Source of the DNA: Pseudomonadota bacterium
Lineage (GTDB): Bacteria; Pseudomonadota; Gammaproteobacteria; JAADHS01
Assembly: GCA_021821045.1 (NCBI GenBank)
Contig: JAKACW010000039.1
Span: 1-39,444 of the forward strand
Direction of reading: 5' to 3'
Length of the DNA stretch: 39,444 nt
The notes under the pieces are model-generated. The model was not told the DNA's origin. It saw only the letters and a list, made by a program, of their open reading frames with translations, and made no database searches. This document shows positions 22,335 to 29,973 of this stretch, in pieces; the first letter of the stretch is position 1, and each line of letters starts with the position of its first letter. Both the position numbers and the translations under genes were made by a program.

Positions 22335-23204
22335 ATGACGCGCTTCGGCTTTACGCTTGTGTTTATCTCCTGTGCGCTTGCCGCCGGCTGCGCGACACCC
22401 GTAACGGAATCCCCTCAGCGCGCGGACGCCGTTGGTCTGCGAAAAACCGTTGCCCATGATCAACACTTTCACTCGGCCAAAGCCGATCAACCTCTGCCGC
22501 CGGCGTTTGCCGAAGGCCTCGAGGCCCATGAATACGGCCGCTATGACGTCGCCCTCAAAACACTGATGCCCCTGGCGCAAGAGGGACTCCCTGAAGCGCA
22601 AGCGCTGATCGGCTACATGTTCGCCAACGGCGAAGGCGTACCGCGCGACGACGCGGTCGCCGTTGTGTGGTTCCGCAAGGCGGCGGAGCAGGGCAACGCC
22701 AATGGTCAGGCAAACCTTGGTTATATGTATGCCACCGGCCGCGGCGTGGCACGGGACAAAGACGAAGCCATGAAATGGTATCTCTACGCTGCCGAGCAGG
22801 GCAACGACGCCGCCCAGCAGAATCTGCTTGGTTTATTCAGCCGCCGTCCGGTGAATCTCGCCGGCACGACGGTCGGCATCGACATGGTCGAACAGCGCGC
22901 CAAAGACGGCGATCGCGACGCGATGTACGTGCTCGGCCACAGCTACGTCACCGGCTTTGGCGTGCGGCAGAACACAGCCACCGGCATGGAGTGGATCCAA
23001 CGCGCCGCCACCCACGGCAGCGCCGCCGCTCAATATCGCTACGGTCGCTATTTGATGGACGGTAGTTATGGTCTGGAGAAAAGCGAGTCGCAAGGACTCG
23101 AATGGATAAACGAATCCGCTAAACAAGGCTACCTCGAAGCCAAGCAATGGATCGAGGAGCAGAATAAGCCGAAAGAAGAACAGGTCAGTAAGCAGACGCA
23201 GTAG
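22335..23204 (+). CDS. Sel1-like repeat lipoprotein
   Basis: The 289-residue product begins with a lipoprotein signal (MTRFGFTLVFISCALAAGC) with the lipobox cysteine at Cys19. Position -3 is Ala rather than the preferred Leu. Residues from about 55 to the end hold about five Sel1/TPR-like repeats, with units such as GYMFANGEGVPRDDAVAVVW, GYMYATGRGVARDKDEAMKW, GHSYVTGFGVRQNTATGMEW and YGRYLMDGS. Sel1 repeats form helical solenoids that bind other proteins; the partner is unknown. I chose the ATG at 22335 because it starts the signal peptide; the frame is open upstream but without one. It stands between two REP elements, with no obvious operon partner. Confidence 0.85.
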   Translation: MTRFGFTLVFISCALAAGCATPVTESPQRADAVGLRKTVAHDQHFHSAKADQPLPPAFAEGLEAHEYGRYDVALKTLMPLAQEGLPEAQALIGYMFANGEGVPRDDAVAVVWFRKAAEQGNANGQANLGYMYATGRGVARDKDEAMKWYLYAAEQGNDAAQQNLLGLFSRRPVNLAGTTVGIDMVEQRAKDGDRDAMYVLGHSYVTGFGVRQNTATGMEWIQRAATHGSAAAQYRYGRYLMDGSYGLEKSESQGLEWINESAKQGYLEAKQWIEEQNKPKEEQVSKQTQ

Positions 23205-23257
23205 GCGTTTTCGTCGCCGCCATCGTTGTTTGGCGCGAGTCCTGGTCCTCGCGATCC

Positions 23258-23325
23258 GTTGTGGGAGCGGTTTCCTACCGCGATTCTTCACCAAGTCAAT
23301 CGCGGAATGATCCGCTCCCACAACG
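23258..23325. repeat. REP-like inverted pair between the Sel1 and protease genes
   Basis: This is the most complete copy in the window. The left arm GTTGTGGGAGCGGTTTCCTA then CCGCGATT and the right arm AATCGCGGAATGATCCGCTC then CCACAAC are inverted copies of one 27-28-base unit, separated by a 13-base spacer. Each arm also folds on itself through GCGG/CCGC. This is the layout of a BIME-type REP pair. Confidence 0.82.
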
Positions 23326-23448
23326 GCCGCACCGACTCTTCCAATAAATTCCCTTTGATCCCTCAAAAATCCTTCGCTGCGGCGTCATAGCAACCTGTGA
23401 CGCTGCTTCATTGCGTCGCATTCCACACAATCACAAAAAGGGAAGCCT

Positions 23449-25974
23449 ATGAAAAAAAGCATGGCCGTTTTGGGTGCGCTGCTTGCCGCCAGCGCATCGT
23501 CGAGTTTCGCGGTTACGCCGCCCAAGGGCAAACAGCTCGATGTCGACCCCACGCACTTCAAAAAGGGCGAGATCGTGGTGCGCGTCAAGGCGGGAACCAA
23601 CATCAATACGCTTGCCGGCAGTCTCTCGTCGTACGGGGTAAGTAGCGCCCAAGGGCTTAAGTTGCCGAAGAAATTCCGCTCTTCGAAGCTCAGCAATTGG
23701 CAGGTGCTCAAGCTGGCACCGGGCCAGGATGAGAAAAAAGTCCTAACGCGGCTGCTAAAAGATAAAAAGGTGGAATTCGCTCAGCTCAATCATCGTGTCG
23801 TCGCCACGGCGATCCCCAATGATCCGCGCTTTGGCGAGCTGTGGGGGATGCATAACACGGGCGCGCAGGGAGTTGAAGATGCCGACATCGATGCCCCCGA
23901 GGCGTGGAACACGCTGACGGGCGGCGATGTGGTGGTGGCGGTGATCGATACGGGTGTGGACTACACCCACGAAGATTTGGCCGCCAACATGTGGACCAAC
24001 CCCGGCGAAATTCCAAACAACGGGATCGACGACGACGGCAACGGCTTTGTCGACGACTACTACGGCTACGATTTCAGCGCCAACGACGCCGATCCCATGG
24101 ACGAAATGGGCCATGGGACGCATGTGGCGGGCACCATCGCCGCGGTCGGCGATAACGGTGTTGGCGTTGCCGGCGTGAACTGGCAAGGCAAAATCATGGC
24201 GGTGCGTTTCCTCGACGCCGGAGGCAGTGGGTGGTATGACGATGCGGTGGAGGCGACGTTGTACGCAGCCGCCAACGGCGCACGGATTACCAACAACAGT
24301 TGGGGCGGTGGCGGGTTTGACGAGGCGCTCTACGATGCCCTGCGGGTCGCCCAGGACGCGGGCGTATTGACCGTCGCCGCCGCGGGGAACGACTGGAGCG
24401 ATTCCGACCGGTTTCCTCTGTATCCCGCCGCCTATGACTTGCCAGGCATTGTTTCCGTCGCGGCCGGCACCTCTACCGATGAACTTGCCAATTTCTCCAA
24501 CTGGGGCAAGGTGAGCGTGGACCTCGCGGCGCCTGGGATGGGAATCCTGTCGACTGTGCCGACGGACGTTTGGCTGGGTGATCCCAGTGGCTACATGTAT
24601 CTCGATGGCACCTCCATGGCGTCGCCCCACGTCGCGGGCGCCGCGGCGTTGTTGCTGGCGCAGGACGGTTCGCGCAGCGCGATCGGGGTCAAGCAACTGC
24701 TGCTGCAAACCGTAGATACCCTTCCGGCGTTTTCAGGAAAGCTGGTCTCCAACGGGCGTTTGAATCTAAACAGCGCCGTGAATTGTGATGCCAGTCAAAT
24801 CTCGCTGGTGCTCGGGGATCCGGCCGAGGGTTTCTTTGTCAAGCAATATGTCACGCGCACGGTCAGTGCGTTTGTCGGCGCCTGCGGCGCGACCTTGCCG
24901 GATGCTGCGGTGACGGCGAGCTTCTCCAACGGCGAACCGACGTTGCCGCTCTACGATGACGGTCTGCACGGTGACGGTGGAGCCGGTGACGGCTTCTACG
25001 CCAACACCTGGGAGCCATCGATCGTCGGCGACGTGACGGTTGCGGTCAATGCACAAGATCCCAATCTGGGCCAAGCGTCAGCCAGCGTCAGCGGTGTTGT
25101 CTACGATGTGTTGAACTACCGCATGGAAAGCGCGCCGTACGACTGGATCGATGCGACGGCCGGTGGAATCCTGATGTCCGGCGGTGACGATGATGTGAGC
25201 TGGCTGCCGCTGGAGTTCAGCTTTAACTTCTACGGCGTGCCATACAGCGAGGTTTATATCAGCGCCAATGGCTTCCTTTCTTTCACCGACTGGTCAATGG
25301 CCTTCGTCAACCCATCCATGCCGGATGCGGCATTGCCGAACGCGATTGTCGCGCCGTACTGGGACGACCTAACCGGCGCGACGGTATATGCCCTGACCGA
25401 CGGCGTTGCGCCGTACCGTCGAACCACTATCGCCTGGTACAAGGCCAAGCACTATGACGCTTCCAGTGCGGGATCGATCGTTTTTCAAGTAAGCCTTTAC
25501 GAAACGACCAACGAAATCGTCTTCCGTTACAACGATGTGGTGTTCGGCAACGCCAGTTTGGACAAGGGCGCGAGCGCGACGGTCGGCGTGGAAGATGCGA
25601 CCGGCACGTCGGCGAGTGTGTTTTCGGTTAACCAAGCGAAACTCACGGACCAATCGGCGATTCGATTGTCGTTTCAGATTGGCAAAGTCGCGCCGGTGGC
25701 GAACGCTGGACCGGATCAGACGGTGAAAAGCAAAACCAAGACCGTGAGTTTGTCCGGGGCATCATCTAGTGATGTGGACGGTTCGATCGTGGCCTACGGG
25801 TGGCGTCAAATTTCGGGTCCCGCCGTGAAGCTTGCCAATACCAACCAAGTCACGACGAGCTTCAGTCCGCCAAAGGGAGTGAAGTATCCGGCGACGCTGG
25901 TCTTTGAGCTAACGGTGACTGACAACGATGGCGGTCAGAGTACCGATCTTGTTAACGTCACCATTGTTAAATAG
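23449..25974 (+). CDS. Secreted S8 (subtilisin-like) serine protease with C-terminal PKD-type domain
   Basis: The 841-residue protein starts with a Sec signal peptide (MKKSMAVLGALLAASASSSF, cleaved after Ala21-22). An inhibitor-like propeptide follows (about 35-120, including GEIVVRVKAGTNINTLAGSL). The S8 catalytic domain has Asp167 in VIDTGVDYTHED, His222 in GHGTHVAGT, the oxyanion Asn in AAAGNDWSD, and Ser389 in GTSMASPHVAGA. After residue 440 come a beta-rich domain, a region with FNFYGVPYSEVYISANGFLS, and a PKD/REJ-like domain from about 750 (VANAGPDQTVKSKTKTVSLS). All three catalytic residues are present, so it is probably active outside the cell. Its ATG has an AGGGAAG ribosome site. 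No export genes are adjacent. Confidence 0.93.
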   Translation: MKKSMAVLGALLAASASSSFAVTPPKGKQLDVDPTHFKKGEIVVRVKAGTNINTLAGSLSSYGVSSAQGLKLPKKFRSSKLSNWQVLKLAPGQDEKKVLTRLLKDKKVEFAQLNHRVVATAIPNDPRFGELWGMHNTGAQGVEDADIDAPEAWNTLTGGDVVVAVIDTGVDYTHEDLAANMWTNPGEIPNNGIDDDGNGFVDDYYGYDFSANDADPMDEMGHGTHVAGTIAAVGDNGVGVAGVNWQGKIMAVRFLDAGGSGWYDDAVEATLYAAANGARITNNSWGGGGFDEALYDALRVAQDAGVLTVAAAGNDWSDSDRFPLYPAAYDLPGIVSVAAGTSTDELANFSNWGKVSVDLAAPGMGILSTVPTDVWLGDPSGYMYLDGTSMASPHVAGAAALLLAQDGSRSAIGVKQLLLQTVDTLPAFSGKLVSNGRLNLNSAVNCDASQISLVLGDPAEGFFVKQYVTRTVSAFVGACGATLPDAAVTASFSNGEPTLPLYDDGLHGDGGAGDGFYANTWEPSIVGDVTVAVNAQDPNLGQASASVSGVVYDVLNYRMESAPYDWIDATAGGILMSGGDDDVSWLPLEFSFNFYGVPYSEVYISANGFLSFTDWSMAFVNPSMPDAALPNAIVAPYWDDLTGATVYALTDGVAPYRRTTIAWYKAKHYDASSAGSIVFQVSLYETTNEIVFRYNDVVFGNASLDKGASATVGVEDATGTSASVFSVNQAKLTDQSAIRLSFQIGKVAPVANAGPDQTVKSKTKTVSLSGASSSDVDGSIVAYGWRQISGPAVKLANTNQVTTSFSPPKGVKYPATLVFELTVTDNDGGQSTDLVNVTIVK

Positions 25975-25988
25975 CGGTGAATGAGTGC

Positions 25989-26016
25989 AGCGGTGCGCGC
26001 TTGCGCGCGCACCGCT
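25989..26016 (+). terminator. Strong hairpin after the S8 protease gene
   Basis: A perfect 12-base-pair G+C-rich stem (AGCGGTGCGCGC and its complement) with a TTGC loop lies 15 bases after the protease stop. The T tract after it is weak (GATTTC), so it may work with reduced strength or as an RNA-stabilising hairpin. Confidence 0.5.
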
Positions 26017-26033
26017 GATTTCACCGGCGCAGT

Positions 26034-26080
26034 ACAAAAAGAAACGAGCGCGCCGGAAGGGAGGGGCCGGAACGCTCGTT
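26034..26080 (-). terminator. Rho-independent terminator facing left
   Basis: On the minus strand an eight-base-pair stem AACGAGCG/CGCTCGTT encloses an inner CCGG/CCGG stem. It is followed by TTTCTTTTTG, a proper U tract. It lies 28 bases after the stop of the small ORF at 26109-26288, which supports transcription of that ORF. Confidence 0.6.
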
Positions 26081-26108
26081 GGGGGAGGGAAAGGTTACGC
26101 GAGGGATG

Positions 26109-26288
26109 TTACGAACTCTCGCGCCAGAGTCGTGGACTGTCGTAGTCCGACGGTGGTTCGACTGGGTATGGCAGCCCGCCTTCGTGGTAGTCCGCCGCCG
26201 TTATGCGCACATCGATAGATTGAGTGTCGAAGTCCCGCTGATTGGTTACCAGGTCGATAAATCCCGCGTAGTTTCGTTTTGCGTTCAT
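26109..26288 (-). CDS. Small unknown protein, 59 residues
   Basis: I do not recognise this product. It reads from ATG at 26288 with an AAGGAG ribosome site ten bases upstream, and stops at TAA. The protein starts MNAKRNYAGFIDLVTNQRDF and is hydrophilic, with a basic N-terminus. The C-terminal half is rich in Pro, Asp, Glu and Tyr (GGLPYPVEPPSDYDSP). There is no signal peptide, membrane helix or cysteine. A left-facing terminator follows. The upstream DNA is a degenerate HAF-repeat gene on the same strand, so this could also be a surviving fragment of older coding sequence. The ribosome site and terminator make a real small gene somewhat more likely. Confidence 0.42.
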   Translation of the reverse strand: MNAKRNYAGFIDLVTNQRDFDTQSIDVRITAADYHEGGLPYPVEPPSDYDSPRLWRESS

Positions 26289-26665
26289 CTTCGTTACTCT
26301 CCTTCGCTGTCTTGGCGTGACGTTGGTTGCCTGAGAGACTCACTGTGACCGTTTCAAGATGCGTGCCAAGCGCCAAGCGCGCGGCCGTTGATGGTAACTG
26401 GCTGATTCTTCGTTTTTTGGGCGCGATGAGCGGGGGAAAACGCGATCCAAGGAAGTGCGTTATGCACCGTTTCTTGGCAACGATCGGGTGTAGTAGCGGT
26501 AGTCCGCGGTGGAGAGGCAGGGAGTCGTATGTTCGTACGCCGCCCACCGGTCTAGCGCGTCGGCGGCGTGCTTGCTCTGGACGCTATCTATCCGGCATTG
26601 TCGATTTTGTCGGCGTGTCGCCCGCGCCGCGCGCTGGCCGTGCTCCGTATATCCTCCGGCAGTGT
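26289..26665. other. Degenerate stretch without a supportable gene
   Basis: About 380 bases between the small ORF and the HAF-like fragment. Short open frames occur on both strands, but none has a family signature or a convincing ribosome site. Part of it may be further decayed HAF-repeat coding sequence on the minus strand; an AGGYTEHGQR-like stretch just left of 26666, in a shifted frame, is the best hint. Confidence 0.4.
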
Positions 26666-26908
26666 TCACGCATGACCCTCGACGAGAATTCCGCCGGTCA
26701 CGACATTCTTTTTGTTGATCGCTAATGCGGTGCTGGTTCGACCGAAGTTGCCGATTTCCCACGCACGGTCCTAAGTCACGACGAAGCAATGTCGTTGAAA
26801 GTTGCCATCTGCGACGGTGGCGTCCGAGGACAGCGTGAAGCCGACGATGGCGCCGTTGTTGTTGAGGGTTTTTGCGTATGGCTGAACGCCCGGCTTTGCC
26901 CAGACACT
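26666..26908 (-). pseudogene. Fragment of an HAF-repeat extracellular protein gene, with in-frame stop
   Basis: One minus-strand frame, interrupted by a TAG at 26773-26771, reads through two repeat-like units. The first includes AKTLNNNGAIVGFTLSSDA and then RHCFVV. After the stop it continues WEIGNFGRTSTALAINKKNV and VTGGILVEGHA. The alternation of INxxGxVVG with HxFxY and xxLGTFGGxxxxAxAIN at about 50-residue spacing is the pattern of HAF-family extracellular repeat proteins. There is no start codon or signal peptide, and the frame ends at 26666. I infer a decayed gene of which only one to two repeats remain. Confidence 0.45.
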
Positions 26909-26915
26909 TACTCGC

Positions 26916-26971
26916 CGAGGGGTGATTGAAAAGTATAAGGGATAGTCAAAAAAGTCTGGCTTGAGGCGTCA
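26916..26971 (+). promoter_or_regulatory. Conserved leader element upstream of the first RCC1 lipoprotein gene
   Basis: This 56-base stretch, from CGAGGGGTG to GGCGTCA, aligns without gaps with 29868-29923, with about 41 identical bases by eye. It ends 51 bases before the start codon; the other copy ends 50 bases before its own. It probably carries the promoter or a leader element common to both genes. No clear -35/-10 pair was assigned. Confidence 0.45.
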
Positions 26972-27022
26972 TCGTACCCTGAAAGCAATAAAGACTGTCC
27001 CAAATCTGAGGGTGGGGAGCGT

Positions 27023-29788
27023 TTGATCGGGTTCATTTCATGGGAAGCGGCGCATTGGCTGCGCGCGCTCGGCGCGGCTGTTGTCATCGTGATTGCCGGT
27101 TGCCAAGCAGGGGGAGAACTGGGCGATCCGCCGGCCGCACCGCAATTGTCCGCGGCCCCTGGCGATCGATCGATTCGGGTGGAATGGCCGGCGGTGGAAG
27201 GCGCCGGCGCATACTATCTTTATCGCCTTGATTCGGCGCAACCGACGGTACGGGCTGTGCAATCACGCCAGCTCGCGACGTCTCCGCTCGTTCTCGACGG
27301 TCTGACCAATGGCGCGACTTATTATTTGGGCGTGACCGCGATTGGCCAAGGTGGGGAAAGCGCTTTTTCCGAGATCGTCGAGGTCACACCCCAGCCGCCG
27401 CCAGCCGCACCGCAGAATGTCGTGGTTTCAACAGGCAACGGCTCGGTCGCGCTGCAGTGGGACGCGTCGACCGGCGCCCAGACATACCGCGTTTATCGAC
27501 TGCGCGGCGGGACACCGACGGACGGCGATATCGCCGCGGCACCCGGTTATGAAGGTCTGAACAGTGCTGTCGAGTCTGGATTTGTCGCCGACGGCCTGGA
27601 CAACGGCGTCGAGTATTCCTTTGTCGTCACAGCGGTAAACCAAAGCGGCGAGAGTGAACCGTCAACGATTGTCACCGCCACGCCGGGACCAATACGGATG
27701 CTCAGCACCGGGAAGCATCACGCATGTGCTATCGATAGTGAGTACCGGGCTTGGTGTTGGGGCGATAACGCTGATGCCCAGTTGGGTCAGAACGCTGCCC
27801 TGCTATCTCCAACGCCTCTTGAGGTGACCGGCGTGGACGGTTGGAGATTAGTGGCGGCGGGCGAGCGCTACACCTGTGGCGTCTCGCTTGATGAGGCGTT
27901 GATTTGCTGGGGCGGATCGGGCGGCCTGCAGATGGTTGCCGACGCGCCGCCGCGGACACGGACAACGTCGGTTGCCAGCTATTGGCGCAGCATTGCCATG
28001 GGGGCCGACAATGGTTGCGGCGTGCAGAGCGACGGTGTGCTGTGGTGTTGGTCGTTCGAATCGTCTCACAGCGGCAATTCGAGCAACGCCGCGCTGAAAC
28101 GCATTGGCCTGAGCTCCGAGTGGTTGGACGTCTTTGTCAATGATCAGAACTGGTGCGCCCGCAAGCAGGATTTGTCACTGTGGTGCTGGGGCGAAAATAG
28201 TGTCGGTCAACTCGGCACTTCCATGACGGTTGCTTCCAATGTCCCGATCGCTGTGGCGCCGGAATCGCGATTTGTCCAAATCAGCGTCGGCAAGAGTGGC
28301 GAGCCGGATGGATTTACGAATGGCACTGGTTACTCCCACGTTTGCGGCATCGATGTCGACGGAGTGCTATGGTGCTGGGGTTTCAATCGCTACGGCCAGC
28401 TCGGCAACGGACAGACGGAAGACGGCAAGAGTCCGCAGCGGCTTGTCGGTGCAAAGCCATGGTCAACGGTCGCCGCCGGTGGGCATCACACCTGTGGCGT
28501 CCAAGTCGACGGCACTCTGTGGTGTTGGGGAAGCAACGAGTTCGGGGCGCTCGGACTGGAGCAGCGGGCTGATTATCTCGAACCAACTCAAGTCGGCCAA
28601 GACACCGACTGGCGGCAAGTGTACGCCGGGCTGCAGTTCACTTGCGCCATGAAAGCCAACGGGGCGGTCTGGTGCGTGGGGCGCAACAACTACGCGCAAC
28701 TTGGTGACGGGGCCGCTCCCAGCGAGTCGGAGCCGTCGGTGGTCCTGGTCGATGTCATTGATTTCGCCGCTGCAGCAAGTGGTGCCTGCGCGGTGCGGAC
28801 CGGCGGAACCACTTGGTGCTGGGGCGAAGTTGCGCTGGCGCGGGGGCGCGAAAGCGCACGGGTATTTACAACGGAACGGGCGCCAGCGCCGATCGGCGCA
28901 CTGCCCGAGTTTGAAACCCTGTCCGCCAATCCAACATACGACGACGTGTGTGGCCGCGCGCGGGGAGGAGAATTATGGTGCTTTCGTTTGGCCAATCCGT
29001 CCGAGCGCTGGCGCAGCGATTTTTCCTTCGATTTGAAGGAACTTGCTCTCGGTCAGAGCGCTATATGCGCGTTGGGATCAGGCGCTAATTTGTACTGCGG
29101 GTTCGGCATCTATTCGATTTCCGAGCTCAGCCAAGCCTTGGCGCCGCTCGGAAAGGGTGTTACGTGGTCAAGCATCGCAGCGGGTTCCAGCTTCGCCTGT
29201 GCCGTTTCTGCAGCGGGCAGTTTGGAGTGTTTCGGTGTCGATAACGGGGGTGTTGTGGGTACGGGAGGAACGGGTTTCTCGCTGCTGGAGCCGATCCAGC
29301 TGATCCCGTTGTTCCCGGACAATGACTGGAAGGCCGTTGCCACTGGCTACTGGCATGCTTGCGCCATCGATGTCGCTGACGATCTGTGGTGTTGGGGTTC
29401 CGGCGACCGGGGGCAGTTAGGCGTCGGTCCCGATCCAGATTACAGCGTGCAGCCACATCGGGTCGATGATGGCCCGTGGCGCTTGGTTCGCGCTGCAAAC
29501 CAAGCGACCTGTGCAGTAAAAGAGGATGGCAGCCTGTGGTGCTGGGGAAATCACGCGGTCGGTCTCGCCCATCCTGAGATGGCTTCAGGACGGTTCGCAA
29601 GGGTTGACCGTCCCCAACAAGTGGGCACCGCGACTGACTGGATCGACGTCGCCCTCGGTCAGGGTTTTGGTTGCGGCCTGCGCGCCGGCGGCCAGTTGCA
29701 CTGCTGGGGTGTCAACAACCTGGGCCAAGTCGGCGACGGCAAAGCGTGGTCAACGGAGTGGGTACGGGTGGACTTCGCGGGGGAATAA
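27023..29788 (+). CDS. Lipoprotein with two FN3 domains and 14 RCC1-type repeats
   Basis: The 921-residue protein starts at TTG 27023 after GAGGGTGGGG; no in-frame ATG fits the signal peptide. The lipobox is VIAGC with Cys27. Two fibronectin type III domains follow (about 38-122 and 125-220), each ending in a GGES or SGES turn. Residues 225-921 contain 14 RCC1-type repeats built on CxIDxDGxLWCWGxNxxGQLG, for example GIDVDGVLWCWGFNRYGQLG. Each repeat has a cysteine pair about ten residues apart, which would suit disulfides outside the cytoplasm. Fourteen repeats suggest two seven-bladed propellers. RCC1 propellers usually bind proteins; the partner here is unknown. It is paralogous along its whole length to the next gene. 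Confidence 0.85.
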   Translation: MIGFISWEAAHWLRALGAAVVIVIAGCQAGGELGDPPAAPQLSAAPGDRSIRVEWPAVEGAGAYYLYRLDSAQPTVRAVQSRQLATSPLVLDGLTNGATYYLGVTAIGQGGESAFSEIVEVTPQPPPAAPQNVVVSTGNGSVALQWDASTGAQTYRVYRLRGGTPTDGDIAAAPGYEGLNSAVESGFVADGLDNGVEYSFVVTAVNQSGESEPSTIVTATPGPIRMLSTGKHHACAIDSEYRAWCWGDNADAQLGQNAALLSPTPLEVTGVDGWRLVAAGERYTCGVSLDEALICWGGSGGLQMVADAPPRTRTTSVASYWRSIAMGADNGCGVQSDGVLWCWSFESSHSGNSSNAALKRIGLSSEWLDVFVNDQNWCARKQDLSLWCWGENSVGQLGTSMTVASNVPIAVAPESRFVQISVGKSGEPDGFTNGTGYSHVCGIDVDGVLWCWGFNRYGQLGNGQTEDGKSPQRLVGAKPWSTVAAGGHHTCGVQVDGTLWCWGSNEFGALGLEQRADYLEPTQVGQDTDWRQVYAGLQFTCAMKANGAVWCVGRNNYAQLGDGAAPSESEPSVVLVDVIDFAAAASGACAVRTGGTTWCWGEVALARGRESARVFTTERAPAPIGALPEFETLSANPTYDDVCGRARGGELWCFRLANPSERWRSDFSFDLKELALGQSAICALGSGANLYCGFGIYSISELSQALAPLGKGVTWSSIAAGSSFACAVSAAGSLECFGVDNGGVVGTGGTGFSLLEPIQLIPLFPDNDWKAVATGYWHACAIDVADDLWCWGSGDRGQLGVGPDPDYSVQPHRVDDGPWRLVRAANQATCAVKEDGSLWCWGNHAVGLAHPEMASGRFARVDRPQQVGTATDWIDVALGQGFGCGLRAGGQLHCWGVNNLGQVGDGKAWSTEWVRVDFAGE

Positions 29789-29867
29789 TCTAGATCGAGG
29801 CGCGAGCAGCATACTGAGTGTTCTTTCGTATAGTGCGCGACGCTTCGTGGGCTAGACACTACACCGG

Positions 29868-29923
29868 CGAGGGGTGCTCAAAAATTAAAACGACCAGTAA
29901 AAAACGTCTTGCTGTTGGCGTCA
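29868..29923 (+). promoter_or_regulatory. Conserved leader element upstream of the second RCC1 lipoprotein gene
   Basis: This is the second copy of the 56-base element at 26916-26971. It has the same ends, CGAGGGGTG and GGCGTCA, and nearly the same distance to the start codon, with a matching CTGAGGGT ribosome site downstream in both. It would drive the gene run that begins at 29974. Confidence 0.45.
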
Positions 29924-29973
29924 GTTATCGGCGTAAGCATCGATCGACGTTACTGAACTGAGGGTAGGGGTAG

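Noticed and set aside
16159-23325. Repeated GTGGGAGCGG units considered as a CRISPR array
   Set aside because: Copies are kilobases apart, in alternating orientation, self-palindromic and without regular spacers, so they fit REP elements instead.
26289-26380. Glycine-riboswitch-like text (GTCTCTCAGGCAACC) on the minus strand before the small ORF
   Set aside because: Only the CTCTCAGGCAA-like end is similar; the conserved GCCGAAGG core and the paired aptamer layout are missing.
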